From: Primulina eburnea
Taxonomy: Eukaryota; Streptophyta; Magnoliopsida; Lamiales; Gesneriaceae
Direction: 5' to 3'
Assembly: GCF_022965805.1 (NCBI RefSeq)
Contig: NW_027330835.1
Span: 169,248-233,247, forward strand
DNA: 64,000 bases
Positions 1 through 10,967 of this stretch are shown piece after piece. The notes beneath the pieces were generated by a model that was not told the origin of the DNA, ran no database searches, and saw only the letters and a list, made by a program, of their open reading frames with translations. Both the position numbers and the translations under genes were made by a program. Within the stretch, counting starts at the first letter, position 1. Each line of letters begins with the position of its first letter.

Positions 1-2
1 AT

Positions 3-2459
3 GTGCTACTGTTGTCACTGCCTAGCTCTTTCGATCCTTTTGTCGTGAACTTCAATATGAACAAGCTCGAGCCCAGCTTTGAAGAGTTGGTGAACATGCT
101 TGTGACCTTTGAGTCCACCATCAAGAAGGAGAAGTCGGTTCTTTATGTGGGCTCTTCATCTGGCACGAAGACCGGTCCACATGGAAAGGGAAAGAAGCGT
201 TCTTTCCAGCGCCCCAAGAAGAGCGAGCCCTTGAAGAGGCAGACTCCGAGTCCCGTAGTGGTAGCCGCGCCAGCCAAGGCTGAGAAGACTGTTGACATCT
301 GTCACCACTGCAAGAAGCCTGGACATTGGAGGCGTAACTGCAGGGAATATCTTGCGCAGAAGGGTTCTGGCAAGGGTATGTTCTATATTGAAGTAAATAT
401 CTCGATTAATTTTACTTCTTGGGTATTAGATACCGGCTGTGGCTCACATCTCTGTAATGATTTGCAGGTGATGGGAAGAAGTAGGAGGCTCCGAGAGGGT
501 GAGACCTTCCTGAGGATGGGCAATGGAGCAAGGGTTGCTGCCAAAGCCGTAGGAGATGTTTATTTAATATTGAACAATGATTTTAAGCTTGTTTTGAGAG
601 ATGTTTTGTGTGTACCAGACTTGGTTAAAAACATTATTTCCATTTCTATGCTTGATATTGATGGATTTTCTTGTTTATTTAGCAAAGGTGTTTGCAATAT
701 TTACAAGAATGAATGTTTAGTTGGTACGGGTGAACTTGAAAACAATCTCTACACCTTAAAATTAAAAGATATTCCACTTAACAATGTCCAAACGATAACA
801 ACAACAAATAAGCGCAAACAAGATACTCTTAATTCGGCACAATTATGGCATGCTCGATTAGGTCATATTTCCTCAAGAAGGATGAACAAGCTAGTGGGAG
901 TTGGCATGTTTGATATGTCTGATATTAACGCTCTCACGACTTGTGAATCCTGTCTGAAAGGAAAGATGACCAAAATTCCCTTTAAGGGCCATGCGGAGCG
1001 AGCCAAAGGGTTATTGGATTTGATCCATACCGATGTGTGCGGTCCGCTTAGCATCACCAATAAGCATGGACATGCCTACTTCATCACCTTTACCGATGAC
1101 CATTCGAGGTATGGGTATGTGTATTTGATGAAATACAAGTCTGAAGCCTTTGAACGGTTCAAAGAATTCAGAAGTGAAGTAGAGAAGCAATTGGGACGAA
1201 GCATCAAGACACTTCGATCGGATCGAGGTGGTGAGTACTTGAGTGCCGAGTTCCAAGAGTATCTTAGAGAGAATGGGATTCTCTCGCAGTGGACTCCGCC
1301 CGCTACACCGCAGTTGAATGGTGTTTCGGAGCGTCGTAACCGGACTTTGATGGACATGGTTCGGTCTATGATGGGGTTCACGGAGTTGCCGCCATCCTTT
1401 TGGGGATATGCGCTTGAAACAGCGGCACTGTTGTTGAACAATGTCCATACAAAGGCAGTTGACAAGACTCCATATGAGATATGGATGGGTAAGCCTCCCA
1501 AGTATTCTTATCTTAGAATATGGGGGTGTCCTGCTTATGTGAAGCAGACAGTGGGAGATAAATTGGATAGTCGATCCATTTTATGCTACTTTGTGGGATA
1601 TCCAAGAAATTCCATTCGATATTATTTCTATCATCCCCAAGAAACAAAGGTGTTTGTTTCTAGGAACGCAACCTTTTTGGAAAAGGAATTTCTATTAGAT
1701 AGAAAAGGCGAGATGATAGAACTCGAAGAGGTTCGAGAGGCACCCACAGTTGTAGAACCCACACCCAATGAGCTAAGTGAGGAGATACAAGCTCCTAGGA
1801 GATCCGAGAGGATCTCGAGACCACCTATGAGGTATGGTCTGCTTCTTGAAGAGGGCCATGATGAGCCTAATCTTGGATGTGATCCAAGGACTTTCAAAGA
1901 AGCGTTATCGGATGCCGATTCATCCAAATGGCTTGAAGCAATGGAATCTGAGATGAATTCCATGCATTCGAACCAAGTGTGGAATCTCGTGGATCCACCT
2001 GAGGGAATTTTTCCCATAGGGTGTAAATGGATTAACAAGAGGAAACTTGGGGCGGATGGGAAGGTATTGACCTTCAAGGCGCGATTGGTAGCAAAAGGGT
2101 ATACTCAAAGACAAGGTGTTGACTATGAGGAAACCTTTTCTCCAGTTGCTATGTTCAAGTCCATTAGGATATTGCTAGCCATAGCTGCATGGTATGACTA
2201 TGAGATATGGCAGATGGATGTGAAGACAACCTTCCTTAATGGGGATATTAAGGAAGAGATTTACATGTCTCAACCTGAAGGGTTTACATCCATTGGAAGT
2301 GAGCATATGGTATGCAAACTTCAAAGATCTATTTATGGTCTTAAGCAGGCATCGAGGAGTTGGAACCTCAGATTCGATAGTACAATCAAAGAGTTTGGTT
2401 TTACTAAGAATCCTGAGGAACCCTGTGTGTATAAGAAGGTCAGTGGGAGTGCTGTGTGA
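3..2459 (+). CDS. Ty1/copia gag-pol polyprotein, first part (gag C-terminus, protease, integrase, start of RT)
   Basis: This is an open frame of 818 codons with no true start, because it begins inside gag. In order: gag tail; CCHC zinc knuckle CHHCKKPGHWRRNC at residues about 100-113; aspartic protease with DTG at about 143 (VLDTGCGSHLC); integrase HHCC finger starting HARLGH at about 283; integrase core with Asp344 (TDVCGP), Asp407 (RSDRGG) and Glu443 (VSERRN), a correct D,D-35-E spacing; GAG-like linker and the N-terminal half of reverse transcriptase. The frame ends at a TGA (2457-2459) made by a 2-bp TG duplication relative to the sister copies (GTGTGACA versus GTGACA). The reading continues in the frame starting at 2456. 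Residue numbers count from base 3. Confidence 0.93.
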   Translation: MLLLSLPSSFDPFVVNFNMNKLEPSFEELVNMLVTFESTIKKEKSVLYVGSSSGTKTGPHGKGKKRSFQRPKKSEPLKRQTPSPVVVAAPAKAEKTVDICHHCKKPGHWRRNCREYLAQKGSGKGMFYIEVNISINFTSWVLDTGCGSHLCNDLQVMGRSRRLREGETFLRMGNGARVAAKAVGDVYLILNNDFKLVLRDVLCVPDLVKNIISISMLDIDGFSCLFSKGVCNIYKNECLVGTGELENNLYTLKLKDIPLNNVQTITTTNKRKQDTLNSAQLWHARLGHISSRRMNKLVGVGMFDMSDINALTTCESCLKGKMTKIPFKGHAERAKGLLDLIHTDVCGPLSITNKHGHAYFITFTDDHSRYGYVYLMKYKSEAFERFKEFRSEVEKQLGRSIKTLRSDRGGEYLSAEFQEYLRENGILSQWTPPATPQLNGVSERRNRTLMDMVRSMMGFTELPPSFWGYALETAALLLNNVHTKAVDKTPYEIWMGKPPKYSYLRIWGCPAYVKQTVGDKLDSRSILCYFVGYPRNSIRYYFYHPQETKVFVSRNATFLEKEFLLDRKGEMIELEEVREAPTVVEPTPNELSEEIQAPRRSERISRPPMRYGLLLEEGHDEPNLGCDPRTFKEALSDADSSKWLEAMESEMNSMHSNQVWNLVDPPEGIFPIGCKWINKRKLGADGKVLTFKARLVAKGYTQRQGVDYEETFSPVAMFKSIRILLAIAAWYDYEIWQMDVKTTFLNGDIKEEIYMSQPEGFTSIGSEHMVCKLQRSIYGLKQASRSWNLRFDSTIKEFGFTKNPEEPCVYKKVSGSAV

Positions 2460-3460
2460 CATTCCTTGTTCTTTATGTTGATGACATTCTACTCATTGGG
2501 AATGATGTAGGAATGTTGCAATCAACTAAGATATGGTTAGCTAGTAAGTTCTCAATGCAGGACTTGGGTGAAGCATCTTTTGTATTGGGAATACAGATCT
2601 ATAGAGATAGATCAAAAAGATTGCTTGGTCTCACCCAGTCCACATACATTGATACCATCGTGAAGCGGTTCTCGATGGATGAGTCCAAGAGAGGACATCT
2701 ACCAATGTGTCATGGCGTGTCCCTATCCAAGTCTATGTCTCCCAAGACTGATGCAGAGATAGCGGCGATGACACGAATTCCGTATGCTTCGGCTATTGGT
2801 AGTATCATGTATGGGATGCTATCTACACGTCCTGACGTGGCATTTGCACTAAGTGTAGTGAGTAGATATCAATCCAACCCTGGTCTTCCACACTGGAAAG
2901 CTGTGAAAGACATCCTCAAGTATTTGAGAAGGACCAATAAGTTGTTTTTGGTCTATGGGGGTGGAGAACTAAAATTGGAAGGCTATACCGACTCTAGCTT
3001 CCAAAGCGATGTTGATGACTCGAAGTCAACCTCCGGATTCATATTCATGCTCAATGGTGGTGCTGTCTCTTGGAAGAGTTCCAAGCAAGACAGTACTGCG
3101 GATTCCACCACTGAGGCAGAATACATTGTTGCATCGGCTGCAGCAAAGGAGGCTGTTTGGATTAGGAATTTCGTCCAAGAGTTGGGCGTCATTCCAAATG
3201 GAGTTGCTCCTATCCCGGTGATGTGCGACAACACGGGAGCCATAGCTCAGGCGAAGGAGCCAAGGTCTCATCAGAAGTCCAAACACGTATTGAGAAAGTA
3301 CCACATCCTCAGAGAGATCGTGGAAAGAGGAGATGTCGTGATTGACAAAGTCGGCTCCGCAGATAATGTTGTTGATCCACTAACTAAGCCTTTACCAGGA
3401 CCATCATTCGAGAAGCATCACGAATCTATGGGTCTGAAGCATATGGGTAGTTGGCTCTAG
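2456..3460 (+). CDS. Ty1/copia polyprotein, second part (RT catalytic half and RNase H), frameshifted from the first
   Basis: This 334-codon frame continues the copia polyprotein after the TG duplication. It holds the reverse transcriptase catalytic motif YVDD near its start and the copia RNase H ([10 protein letters not shown], a TEAEY motif, and a CDNTGA...SHQKSKH segment). The stop at 3458-3460 lies four bases before the polypurine tract, as usual for copia elements. The ATG at 2456 is only the first one in frame and is not a biological start. With the frameshift the element cannot make a full RT unless the ribosome shifts. Otherwise it has no visible stop or frameshift, so the inactivation looks recent. 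Confidence 0.93.
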   Translation: MTFLVLYVDDILLIGNDVGMLQSTKIWLASKFSMQDLGEASFVLGIQIYRDRSKRLLGLTQSTYIDTIVKRFSMDESKRGHLPMCHGVSLSKSMSPKTDAEIAAMTRIPYASAIGSIMYGMLSTRPDVAFALSVVSRYQSNPGLPHWKAVKDILKYLRRTNKLFLVYGGGELKLEGYTDSSFQSDVDDSKSTSGFIFMLNGGAVSWKSSKQDSTADSTTEAEYIVASAAAKEAVWIRNFVQELGVIPNGVAPIPVMCDNTGAIAQAKEPRSHQKSKHVLRKYHILREIVERGDVVIDKVGSADNVVDPLTKPLPGPSFEKHHESMGLKHMGSWL

Positions 3461-3474
3461 TGCAAGTGGGAGAT

Positions 3475-5541
3475 TGTTAGAGTAGGTGCACGTCGAGCCA
3501 AGTGTTGGCCGAGTGTTCACAATGAAACTCTATGTATAAACGATCTTTATTTTAATAATATTTGAATTTATTAATTTGGCGCATCTTTATCTTTATACCC
3601 ATGCTAGTTGCATAGATAAAGTCCTTGAATATACAAATAGTAGAAAGAATATGAGATGCTCATAAGATGAGTATCATGAAACTCATATTTGGAATACTGT
3701 ATATTCTAAACGGTTCCTAGTCGATTCAGCCGCCATTAAGAAGGATATAGGCCGCTCGAGTTAGAGACTAGTATCTGCGATGTGAGTACCATGTTTCATT
3801 GGTAGGGGACATTGTGATGTCCGAACATGCAGATAGGTGCTCCTTGTAGAGTGCACTGAACAACCCTCTATAAAGGACTTTCCAAGTGGTTCTCACTTAT
3901 CGAGTGGAAACGTCCTAGTTTATGGTTGTACACCATTAGTCCTTATGACCCGGGACAACATTGAGACTCTATGTGCTAGCGTTTCACTTTGACTTGTTTA
4001 CCGACTCTTATGGGGTCATCAGGTGGCAAGGTTGGGTGTTACGGCGAAACGTATAGGAGTCGATGCATTGTAGTCGGGGATTCACCGCTTACCTACGGGT
4101 ATGGATATCCTATGTGTTTTTCATGTATGTGTGGATTGAAATCTCTGATCAGAGTATGGTGGTTATTATGAAAGGGGTTTCATAGATTACACCATCGATG
4201 CAACCACGACATGACACATAGTATCGATTCATTGACAACTCTCGATAGACCAATAGTTGTCGAATCGGTCGGGATATATGAGTTGAAGGGACCGTACTGT
4301 ACGCTAACCATAATTGAATTGTTCTTGCAGGCACTATCATGTGATACCTAGGGAATCACGTAAGCGATGCTGCTAGGCGTTTAACGTGATTGGTTGGGTA
4401 CTATCAGACTTGAGTTCTGACGTTCTTACTATCAAGGAGTTGATAAGTAAGAATGGAGCAATTGGGGTATGCTCGAATAAGGACATGTTTAGTCCGAATC
4501 ACATAGAGATGTGAACCCACGGCTAGTTGTATCAATGAACCATTGAGGGCCACACAAGTACTGGCTTTGTAAATCCCGATGAGAAATAAAATAGTTCAAT
4601 GTGTTGAACGGCTTATAAATGTGTTTATAAGCGTTAAGAAAAATAGAAGTATGACTTCTAAGAGAGAAATATAAATTTTAATTTATGGAAGTGTTCCTGA
4701 GATTAAAATTTGGCCAAGAAAATAATGTAGTTGAAAATTGTGATTTTCATAAACATTGTTGTGGACTAAATTAAATTAATTCAAGTGTTGAACTAATTAA
4801 ACACTAGTGGACCTAGTAGAGTCTAAATAATTAAATTAATTCAAGTGTTGAATTAATTATATAATATTGAGTCTTGTAGAGCTCAATTAAAATAATTATT
4901 TAACTAGTGGGACTTGAATAAATTCAAGTAGTATTTAATTAATCTCAAAAATGTTTGAGATAATTAAAATTTAGTCTATGGTTTTTAATGTGTTAAAAAC
5001 CATAATATATATGAGAGACATGCTAGGGTTTGCATGCTTGGGAGATCAAGAGTCTTGAATACTTTTTAATAAAATAATGCATGGCATGTGGATTACTTTT
5101 TGGACTACCAAGACTCATCTTCCCTCCTCATTCAACTTGACTTGGCCGAAAATTCCTTGAGTTTTTCTCTCTCATTTTTCAAGTTTTGTTCATCAATTTT
5201 TGGAGAGCAAAAATCATTCTCATTGAAAAATCCTTGAGTTTTTCTAGTGCAAAACTTGAGGGGATTTACCTTGTTAAGTGGTGGGCCTTATTTCTTGAAG
5301 GAAAGGAGTTGGAGGCTTGTAGATCTTCAACCAAGAAGAGCTAAAGTATTTATACTTTAGTTGGTGCCATTACATCAACCTCAAGAGGTTGATAGGTAAA
5401 TCTTTCTTAAACATCCTATGCATGTTTTTGTAGTTTTTGTAAATATTACACAAATCTTTTATGGGGGCCGAAATATTTGCTCAAAAATTTATAATTTTTG
5501 CTTCCGTTGCGCTTCCGGCCTCCGTAACCGGTCCGCTTTCA
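3475..5541 (+). repeat. 3' LTR of copia-1 (type I copia LTR)
   Basis: The LTR is 2067 bp, beginning TGTTAGAGTAGG right after the polypurine tract and ending CCGCTTTCA. The ends match the other copia LTRs here. It has a single copy of the AAGT-ATGACTTCT/TTATAAG block near 4600-4680, unlike copia-mid and copia-2, which carry it twice. The short frames within it (for example around 3989-4171) recur in every LTR copy and have no recognisable domain. No gene is seen. Confidence 0.92.
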
Positions 5542-6080
5542 AAATGGAAATGTGGATATACAATCTATCAAGTTCTAACTCAACCAAGACATTTATACAA
5601 TCTATACTTGATCTTGGTACAATTTGACGGCATAACGACGTATATTCTTAATACCGGTCAATCCAATCTCAACAAATATCAACATGTACCATCCTCAACT
5701 CACAATCGAATCATATGCACAAAACCATACTCAAATTCGATACATCTTATTCCTAAACATGCTGAAATTCATAAGAAATGCATACGACATCCTTTCTTTG
5801 TTCTAGTTTCGATTATAAACTCATAATCCTCACTAGAATATCCAAATACAGTCATAATAGCATTTCCTTTACATGAAATTCTTGAAACATGTTAGAACTG
5901 AATAAAAAGTGTACCCTTTCAAAGCCTTCAACGCAAGAATAAGAATCCCAACTCGGATTATAATTTGGATGGCTAAATCTTGAGATATCTACCTTCAAAG
6001 CCTTGAAAACTTGAAGAGTTTTTGGAGGAAGTCTCGGTTCTGCCTGCTGGAAATGAGAAGAAGGTGACTCATGTTCGACT

Positions 6081-6090
6081 TATATTTATA
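6081..6090 (-). promoter_or_regulatory. TATA box of the gypsy-D LTR
   Basis: TATAAATATA on the minus strand sits about 55-65 bp downstream of the CGC-N4-GCG dyad pair. The position matches the TATA boxes of gypsy-A, -B and -C. Assignment is by sequence only. Confidence 0.6.
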
Positions 6091-6142
6091 CCCCTGCCAT
6101 GTGTCAAGTTGAGAACAAGAGTGGATGTCTCGCATGCAGCAC

Positions 6143-6175
6143 CGCGGGTGCGGTACTGTAAGGAGCGCGGGTGCG
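6143..6175 (-). promoter_or_regulatory. CGC-N4-GCG dyad pair 1 of the gypsy-D LTR
   Basis: Two CGCGGGTGCG palindromes start at 6143 and 6166, 23 bp apart, just upstream (minus strand) of the TATA box. Further pairs of the same LTR lie beyond the gypsy-A and copia-2 insertions. Confidence 0.65.
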
Positions 6176-7907
6176 CCAAGCTTTCGGCAGAAATATAATT
6201 TTCCAAAACAGTCGATGTGGGGACCCGGACGCTAATCATCTTCTTATTAATCATCTTTGGGATTTAATTATCAGTTCTGATAAAACAGGGTCTAAAAATT
6301 TTTCTTTTTAAAAGAAAGTGCGAAAGGTAATGGCATCTATATAATATACATATCTGTATAAAAACTACAGTTCAGTAAAAAAAAATACAATACTGTACAA
6401 CCTAAGTCTAAGGTTCAATTACTAAATTCAAGTAATAACCCAAGTCTGCTACAAGTCCGGAATCACCACGCTAACTCGTCTTCTCTTATCGTCATCTCGA
6501 CCCTGATCCAGCCCCACCTGTTGTCATGCACACATACAAAACAAGACAACAGCCGGATAACTCCGGTGAGAATAATCCAAGTATAAAACATGGTAAGCAT
6601 GTATATAAACAAACTAATTCATAAACATGCGATCCGGTGTATATTTCATAATCGATGAAATAAATCAAATAAGCATGTAACTCAAATCAGATAAACATGC
6701 ATATAAACGATCTAAATCATAAAAACATGCTAGCACAACTGAAAGCAATAACGATGGGTCCCATGATCTAGGAGCCACATCCATATAAGCATGAAGTCCT
6801 AATCAAATCATGTCTAGACTTGACTCGATCTATAACTCTAGGGATCCCGGGGTGAATAAGACGATCTATCACCTACTCTCCAATCGGGGTGACGGTACGT
6901 CTTATTCCTAGACTTCGGCCTGATCTGTATCCGCATCTACAATAAGGGAGGTGATCTTCCCCTATGCTGTGATATCGCCGAACGTCTAGAAGTCTGGATG
7001 ATCTCGCAGACTTTCCTATCTTAATGCATGAATACACAATCTGTAAACAAGCATAATCATCTTAATGCAATGCAACATGATATATAAACAAAGCATAATT
7101 AAATAAAACATAAACAAGAATATAGTATGTGATTTATTGGGCAACTCAAGGATGATCTCGATTGAGTTGTTTCTTCCCGAATATCACATGAATTATACCT
7201 TTGTCGTCCCCGTCTGAGGAAGACGATGATCTGTATTCAACTCTGTCCATCTCAATCTGAAAAGACAATATCGAATACGCTGCATCAGTGAATAACTCAA
7301 TACACAATCTGTTCTGATCACTACACAAATCAGTATACAATCTGATCAATATCTGAATAAGATACAATCTAACTCATGTCATTGACACATAACAATACAA
7401 TCTGAATAATTACGGAGTCTGATCAATCTAAATCAATACTGAATCTGATCAATCTAAATCAATACTGAATCTGAATACGCCGTCAATCTGAACATCACAT
7501 ATATATAATACCAGAACTCATAATCTGAATATCGGTATATTCAAAATCAGTAATACACAATTCTGATATCAAAATCTCAATCAATATCTATCACCATTCA
7601 TATCAATCATAAAAATAGTCTATTCTGAAATCTGACTTCAATCCTATAATGTCTACGGTAGCAGAAACATCATATCTGAAACACATGCAATTCTGACAAT
7701 ATCATAAACTCAAATCTTGTTTAAACGTAACAAAACTTACGTCCAATTGTAGCCTGCGTTGATAGGAACACAGTACCGAAGTCGGATTTCAATTTGGATA
7801 AACGGTTTCTTTGTAAATTGAATTCTAACCTCAAGAATATAAAATCTCTCCCCTAAACTCTCGACTTTCAGGTTGAAAGAATGGAGGAGAATCAAGGGTT
7901 ACACACG

Positions 7908-7919
7908 TATATATATATT
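7908..7919 (-). promoter_or_regulatory. TATA box of the gypsy-A 3' LTR
   Basis: The alternating TA stretch lies about 50 bp downstream (minus strand) of the dyad cluster. The other LTR has the same element at 43379-43390 with a small internal change. Confidence 0.55.
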
Positions 7920-7968
7920 GCATGCATAATGGATACGTGTCTTTCTCAAGATATGCCACAAAACCTCT

Positions 7969-8173
7969 CGCGCATATGCGCGACATAACCCGCGCATATG
8001 CGCGAGACCTACTGGTCTCGGCAAACAGTACCCGCGCATATGCGCCACGCTTCTCGCGCATATGCGCCAAGGCTTCTGGAGGTGTCGCGCATATGCGCGC
8101 ATGTCTTCGCGCATGTGCGCCAACCTTACTGTGATTCTCGCGCATGTGCGCCACTCTTGATCGCGCATGTGCG
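7969..8173 (-). promoter_or_regulatory. CGC-N4-GCG dyad cluster, core ATAT/ATGT, four pairs
   Basis: Eight CGCGCATATGCG or CGCGCATGTGCG motifs start at 7969/7991, 8033/8055, 8086/8108 and 8139/8162. Within-pair offsets are 22, 22, 22 and 23 bp; pairs repeat every 53-64 bp. The cluster sits immediately upstream of the LTR TATA box. Confidence 0.75.
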
Positions 8174-8346
8174 CCAACACATAAATTTGCACACATAATT
8201 TACACCTTTCTTATGTGTTCTGGCTCCGATCCGTTCCGTCTATATTTATCTCTATTACTTCAATAATCATTCCAGATTAATTATCAATTACGGTAATCAT
8301 ACTCAATTCATTTCAGATTACGGTAATTAAATTCTCGGGCATTACA

Positions 8347-8910
8347 TTTCTCCCCCTCTTAGATCTGAGTTCGTCCTCGAACTCACAAGCAATCAATCCA
8401 AATTTATCAGAAGAGATGTATAACAGAGTTTAACCTCCAAACTCATCTCACTAACATCATTCTGTGGTGTCTTTCTTTGGTCAATCTCTGATTCTACTCT
8501 GAATTCAAAATTCAAGAATTATAATATCATAATCCTTTTTCAACTCGTTCTAGCCGAATCAATCCCGCATTACTGGCTATACAACATCCGTATATGCCAA
8601 TCTGCAGTCTATAACCAAACAACACCACCTGTAGTTGTGATCCCATCAGTCTATCCCAATCTAGGACATAATCAATCTTCATCTCCCAATACCAATCGTC
8701 ATCATCCGACATTGGTTTCTTAAATCTGTCCATTCTGAACTATCTCAATAACTATTGTCATACAGTAAGTCACACAATGACAATAATCTATATAAACTAG
8801 TACTAACATCCAGTACTAAAGCTCTACAATTATTTATCAATATCTGGTAACTACACCCTGACTATCTGTCAATCTGTGAATAATCTGCACAAGAGAGCTT
8901 ATGATATACT
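8347..8910 (-). mobile_element. Gypsy-A internal 3' end: polypurine tract and untranslated tail
   Basis: The polypurine tract AAGAGGGGGAGAAA lies at 8347-8360 (minus strand) against the LTR. The rest matches the 3' end of gypsy-B (28330-28829) and includes an MDRFKKP-type reading of 68 codons (8527-8733) also visible in gypsy-B, where a stop follows the acidic DDDDW stretch. I cannot assign this segment a function. ATACT at 8906-8910 is the left TSD of copia-mid. Confidence 0.75.
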
Positions 8911-10967
8911 TGAAAGGGGATCGGTTACGGTGACCGGAAGCGCAACGGAAGTCAAAATTTTTAATTTTTACATAGAAATTTCGGCCACCCCAAGAAATTG
9001 TGCAACAAATACAATAAAACACAAAAATGTCATACATAGGGTGTTTTAAAGAAATATACCTATCAATCTCAAGAGATTGATTATGGCTCCAACTTTGTTG
9101 TCAAACAACAAAGCTCTTGAAAGGTAGAAACTATCTTCAAGCTTTCCAATGAGCACTCCTTGCTCAACTATTAAGCCCACCACCAACTAGGTAGATCCCC
9201 TCATATTTTGCACTAGAAAAATATGAGGATTTTTCAAAGAGAAGTGTTTTTGATCTCCAACAATTGAAGAAAAAAAGAGAAAAAAAATGGAGGAGAGAAT
9301 AGCTTGATGTTTTTGGCCATCATGCTTGGAGGGAGAGGGAGAATGAGTTAATTGCATGTCTTGGTGTTGCAAAAAGCAAAAGTGAAAAAGTTGCATGCCA
9401 TGCAATTTTTTATTCAAAAGTAATCTCCACCTCTTCACCTCCCAAGCATGTATATTATATGGTTTTATCAAAATAAAAATCATGGACTAAATTTAATTAT
9501 CTCAAACATATTTGAGACTAATTAAACATTACTTGAATTTACCCAAGTCCCACTAGTTAAATAATTAATTTAAATTGAGCTCTACAAGACTCAATATACC
9601 ATGCTTGGAGGGAGAGAGGAGAATGAATTAATTTTTTATGTCTTGGTGTTGCAAAGAGCAAAAGTGAAAAAGTTGAATGCCATGCAATTTTTTATTCAAA
9701 AGTATTCTCCAACTCTCCACCTCCCAAGCATGCAATGTAAGTGGGCTTGTAACATTTACAAAGCCCATGGACTTTATTTAAATGTCTCAAACCCATTTGA
9801 GACCATTTACTAATGACTTGATTTTACTCAAGCCCACTAGTTTAATAATTATTTTATTATTGGGCTCTACAAGACCCAATATGATTTAATTAATCCAACA
9901 CTTGAATTAATTTAATTATTTGGACTCTACTAGGCCCACTAGTGTTAAATTAATTCAACACTTGAATTAATTTAATTTAGTCCATAATAATGTTTATTAA
10001 AATCACAATTTTCAAATACATTATTCACTTGGCCAAATTTTAATTTAGGAACACTTCCATAAATTAAAATTTACATTTCTCTCATAGAAGTCATACTTCC
10101 ATTTTTCTTTACACTTATAAACTCATTTATAAGTCGTTCAACACATTGAACTATTTTCTCCTTTATAGAAGTCATACTTCTAATTTTCTTTACGCTTATA
10201 AACTCCTTTATAAGTCGTTCAACACATTGAACTATTTTTACTTCTCAACGGGATCTAGAAAGCTAGTACTTGTGTGGCCCTCAATGGTTCATTGATACAA
10301 ATAGCCGTGGGTTCACATCTCTATGTGATTCAGACTAAACATGTCCTTATATGAGCATACCCCAATTGCACCATTCTTATTTATCAACACCTTGATAATA
10401 AGAACGTCAGAACTCAAGTCTGATAGTACCCAACCAATCATGTTAAACGCCTAGCAGCATCGCTTACATGATTCCCTAGGTATCAAATGATAGTGCCTGC
10501 AAGAACCATTCTATTATGGTTAGCGTACAGTACGGTCCCTTCAACTCATATATCCCGACCGATTCGACAACCATTGGTTTATCGAGAGTTGTCAATGAAT
10601 CGATACTATGTGTCATGTCGTAGTTGCATCAATGGTGTAATCTATGAAACCCCTTTCATAATTACCACCATACTCTGATCAGAGATTTCAACCTACATAC
10701 ACATGATAACACATAGGATATCCATACCCGAAGGTAAGCGGTGAATCCCCGACTACAATGCATCGACTCCTATGTGTTTCGACAGAACACCCAACCTTGC
10801 CACCTGATGACCCCATGAGAGTCGGTAAACAAGTCAAAGTGTAATTCTAGCACATAGAGTCTCAATGTTGTCCCGGGTCATAAGGACTAATGGTGTACAA
10901 CCATAAACCAGGACGTTTCCACTCGATAAGTGAGAACCACTTGGAAAGTCCTTTAATGGAGGGTTGT
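8911..10967 (-). repeat. 3' LTR of copia-mid, left part (mosaic)
   Basis: The LTR starts TGAAAGGGGATC and is split by the chromovirus at the GTTGT target (10963-10967). About 285 bp near 9600-9890 are absent from the 5' LTR. That block repeats the preceding LTR section in a diverged form that matches the copia-2 LTR (about 60230-60560). A tandem duplication of about 75 bp (10085-10230) marks this as a type II LTR. No gene is seen. Confidence 0.88.

Larger units (their letters stand above)
1..5541 (+). mobile_element. Copia-1: Ty1/copia LTR retrotransposon, 5' part outside the window
   Basis: The window opens inside gag of a copia element and runs through gag, protease, integrase, reverse transcriptase and RNase H to its 3' LTR. 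The order integrase before reverse transcriptase defines the Ty1/copia superfamily. A polypurine tract (AAGTGGGAGA, 3464-3473) precedes the LTR at 3475. The 5' LTR, leader and first part of gag lie left of the window, so the TSD cannot be confirmed; AAATG at 5542-5546 is the expected right copy. It is the best preserved of the three copia copies here and the only one with a whole integrase. It appears to be inserted in the gypsy-D LTR that continues at 5542. Confidence 0.95.
5542..6215 (-). repeat. Gypsy-D LTR, left visible segment
   Basis: This is non-coding DNA between copia-1 and gypsy-A. On the minus strand it reads as an LTR core promoter: a TATAAATATA box at 6081-6090 and, upstream of it, one pair of CGCGGGTGCG dyads at 6143 and 6166. 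The same LTR resumes at 43823 after gypsy-A and at 60959 after copia-2, ending in CAGGCATTACA at 61147. The joined visible length is about 0.92 kb. The start of the LTR lies left of copia-1. The 5 bases GTCGA (6211-6215) are the left TSD of gypsy-A. Confidence 0.8.
6216..8346 (-). repeat. 3' LTR of gypsy-A
   Basis: It reads TGTGGGGACCC on the plus strand at its left end and ends GGGCATTACA at 8346. It contains the dyad cluster at 7969-8173 and a TATA stretch at 7908-7919 (minus strand). Arg/Ala/Cys-rich open frames around 7831-8198 are translations of the dyads on both strands and are not genes. Confidence 0.93.

Noticed and set aside
4149..4340. A 60-70-codon frame (MIVPARTI...) repeated at 4149, 10487, 26254 and 35409
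   Set aside because: It lies inside every copia LTR copy in both orientations, has no recognisable domain, and its conservation is explained by LTR identity.
7969..8173. CRISPR-like array (regular repeats with short spacers)
   Set aside because: The repeats are 10-12-bp palindromes inside an LTR of a plant retrotransposon, with unequal spacers and no cas genes.
7831..8198. Arg/Ala/Cys/His-rich frames on both strands (also 39352-39934, 43302-43670)
   Set aside because: These are translations of the CGCGCATATGCG dyads, which are open on both strands because of palindromic repeat composition.
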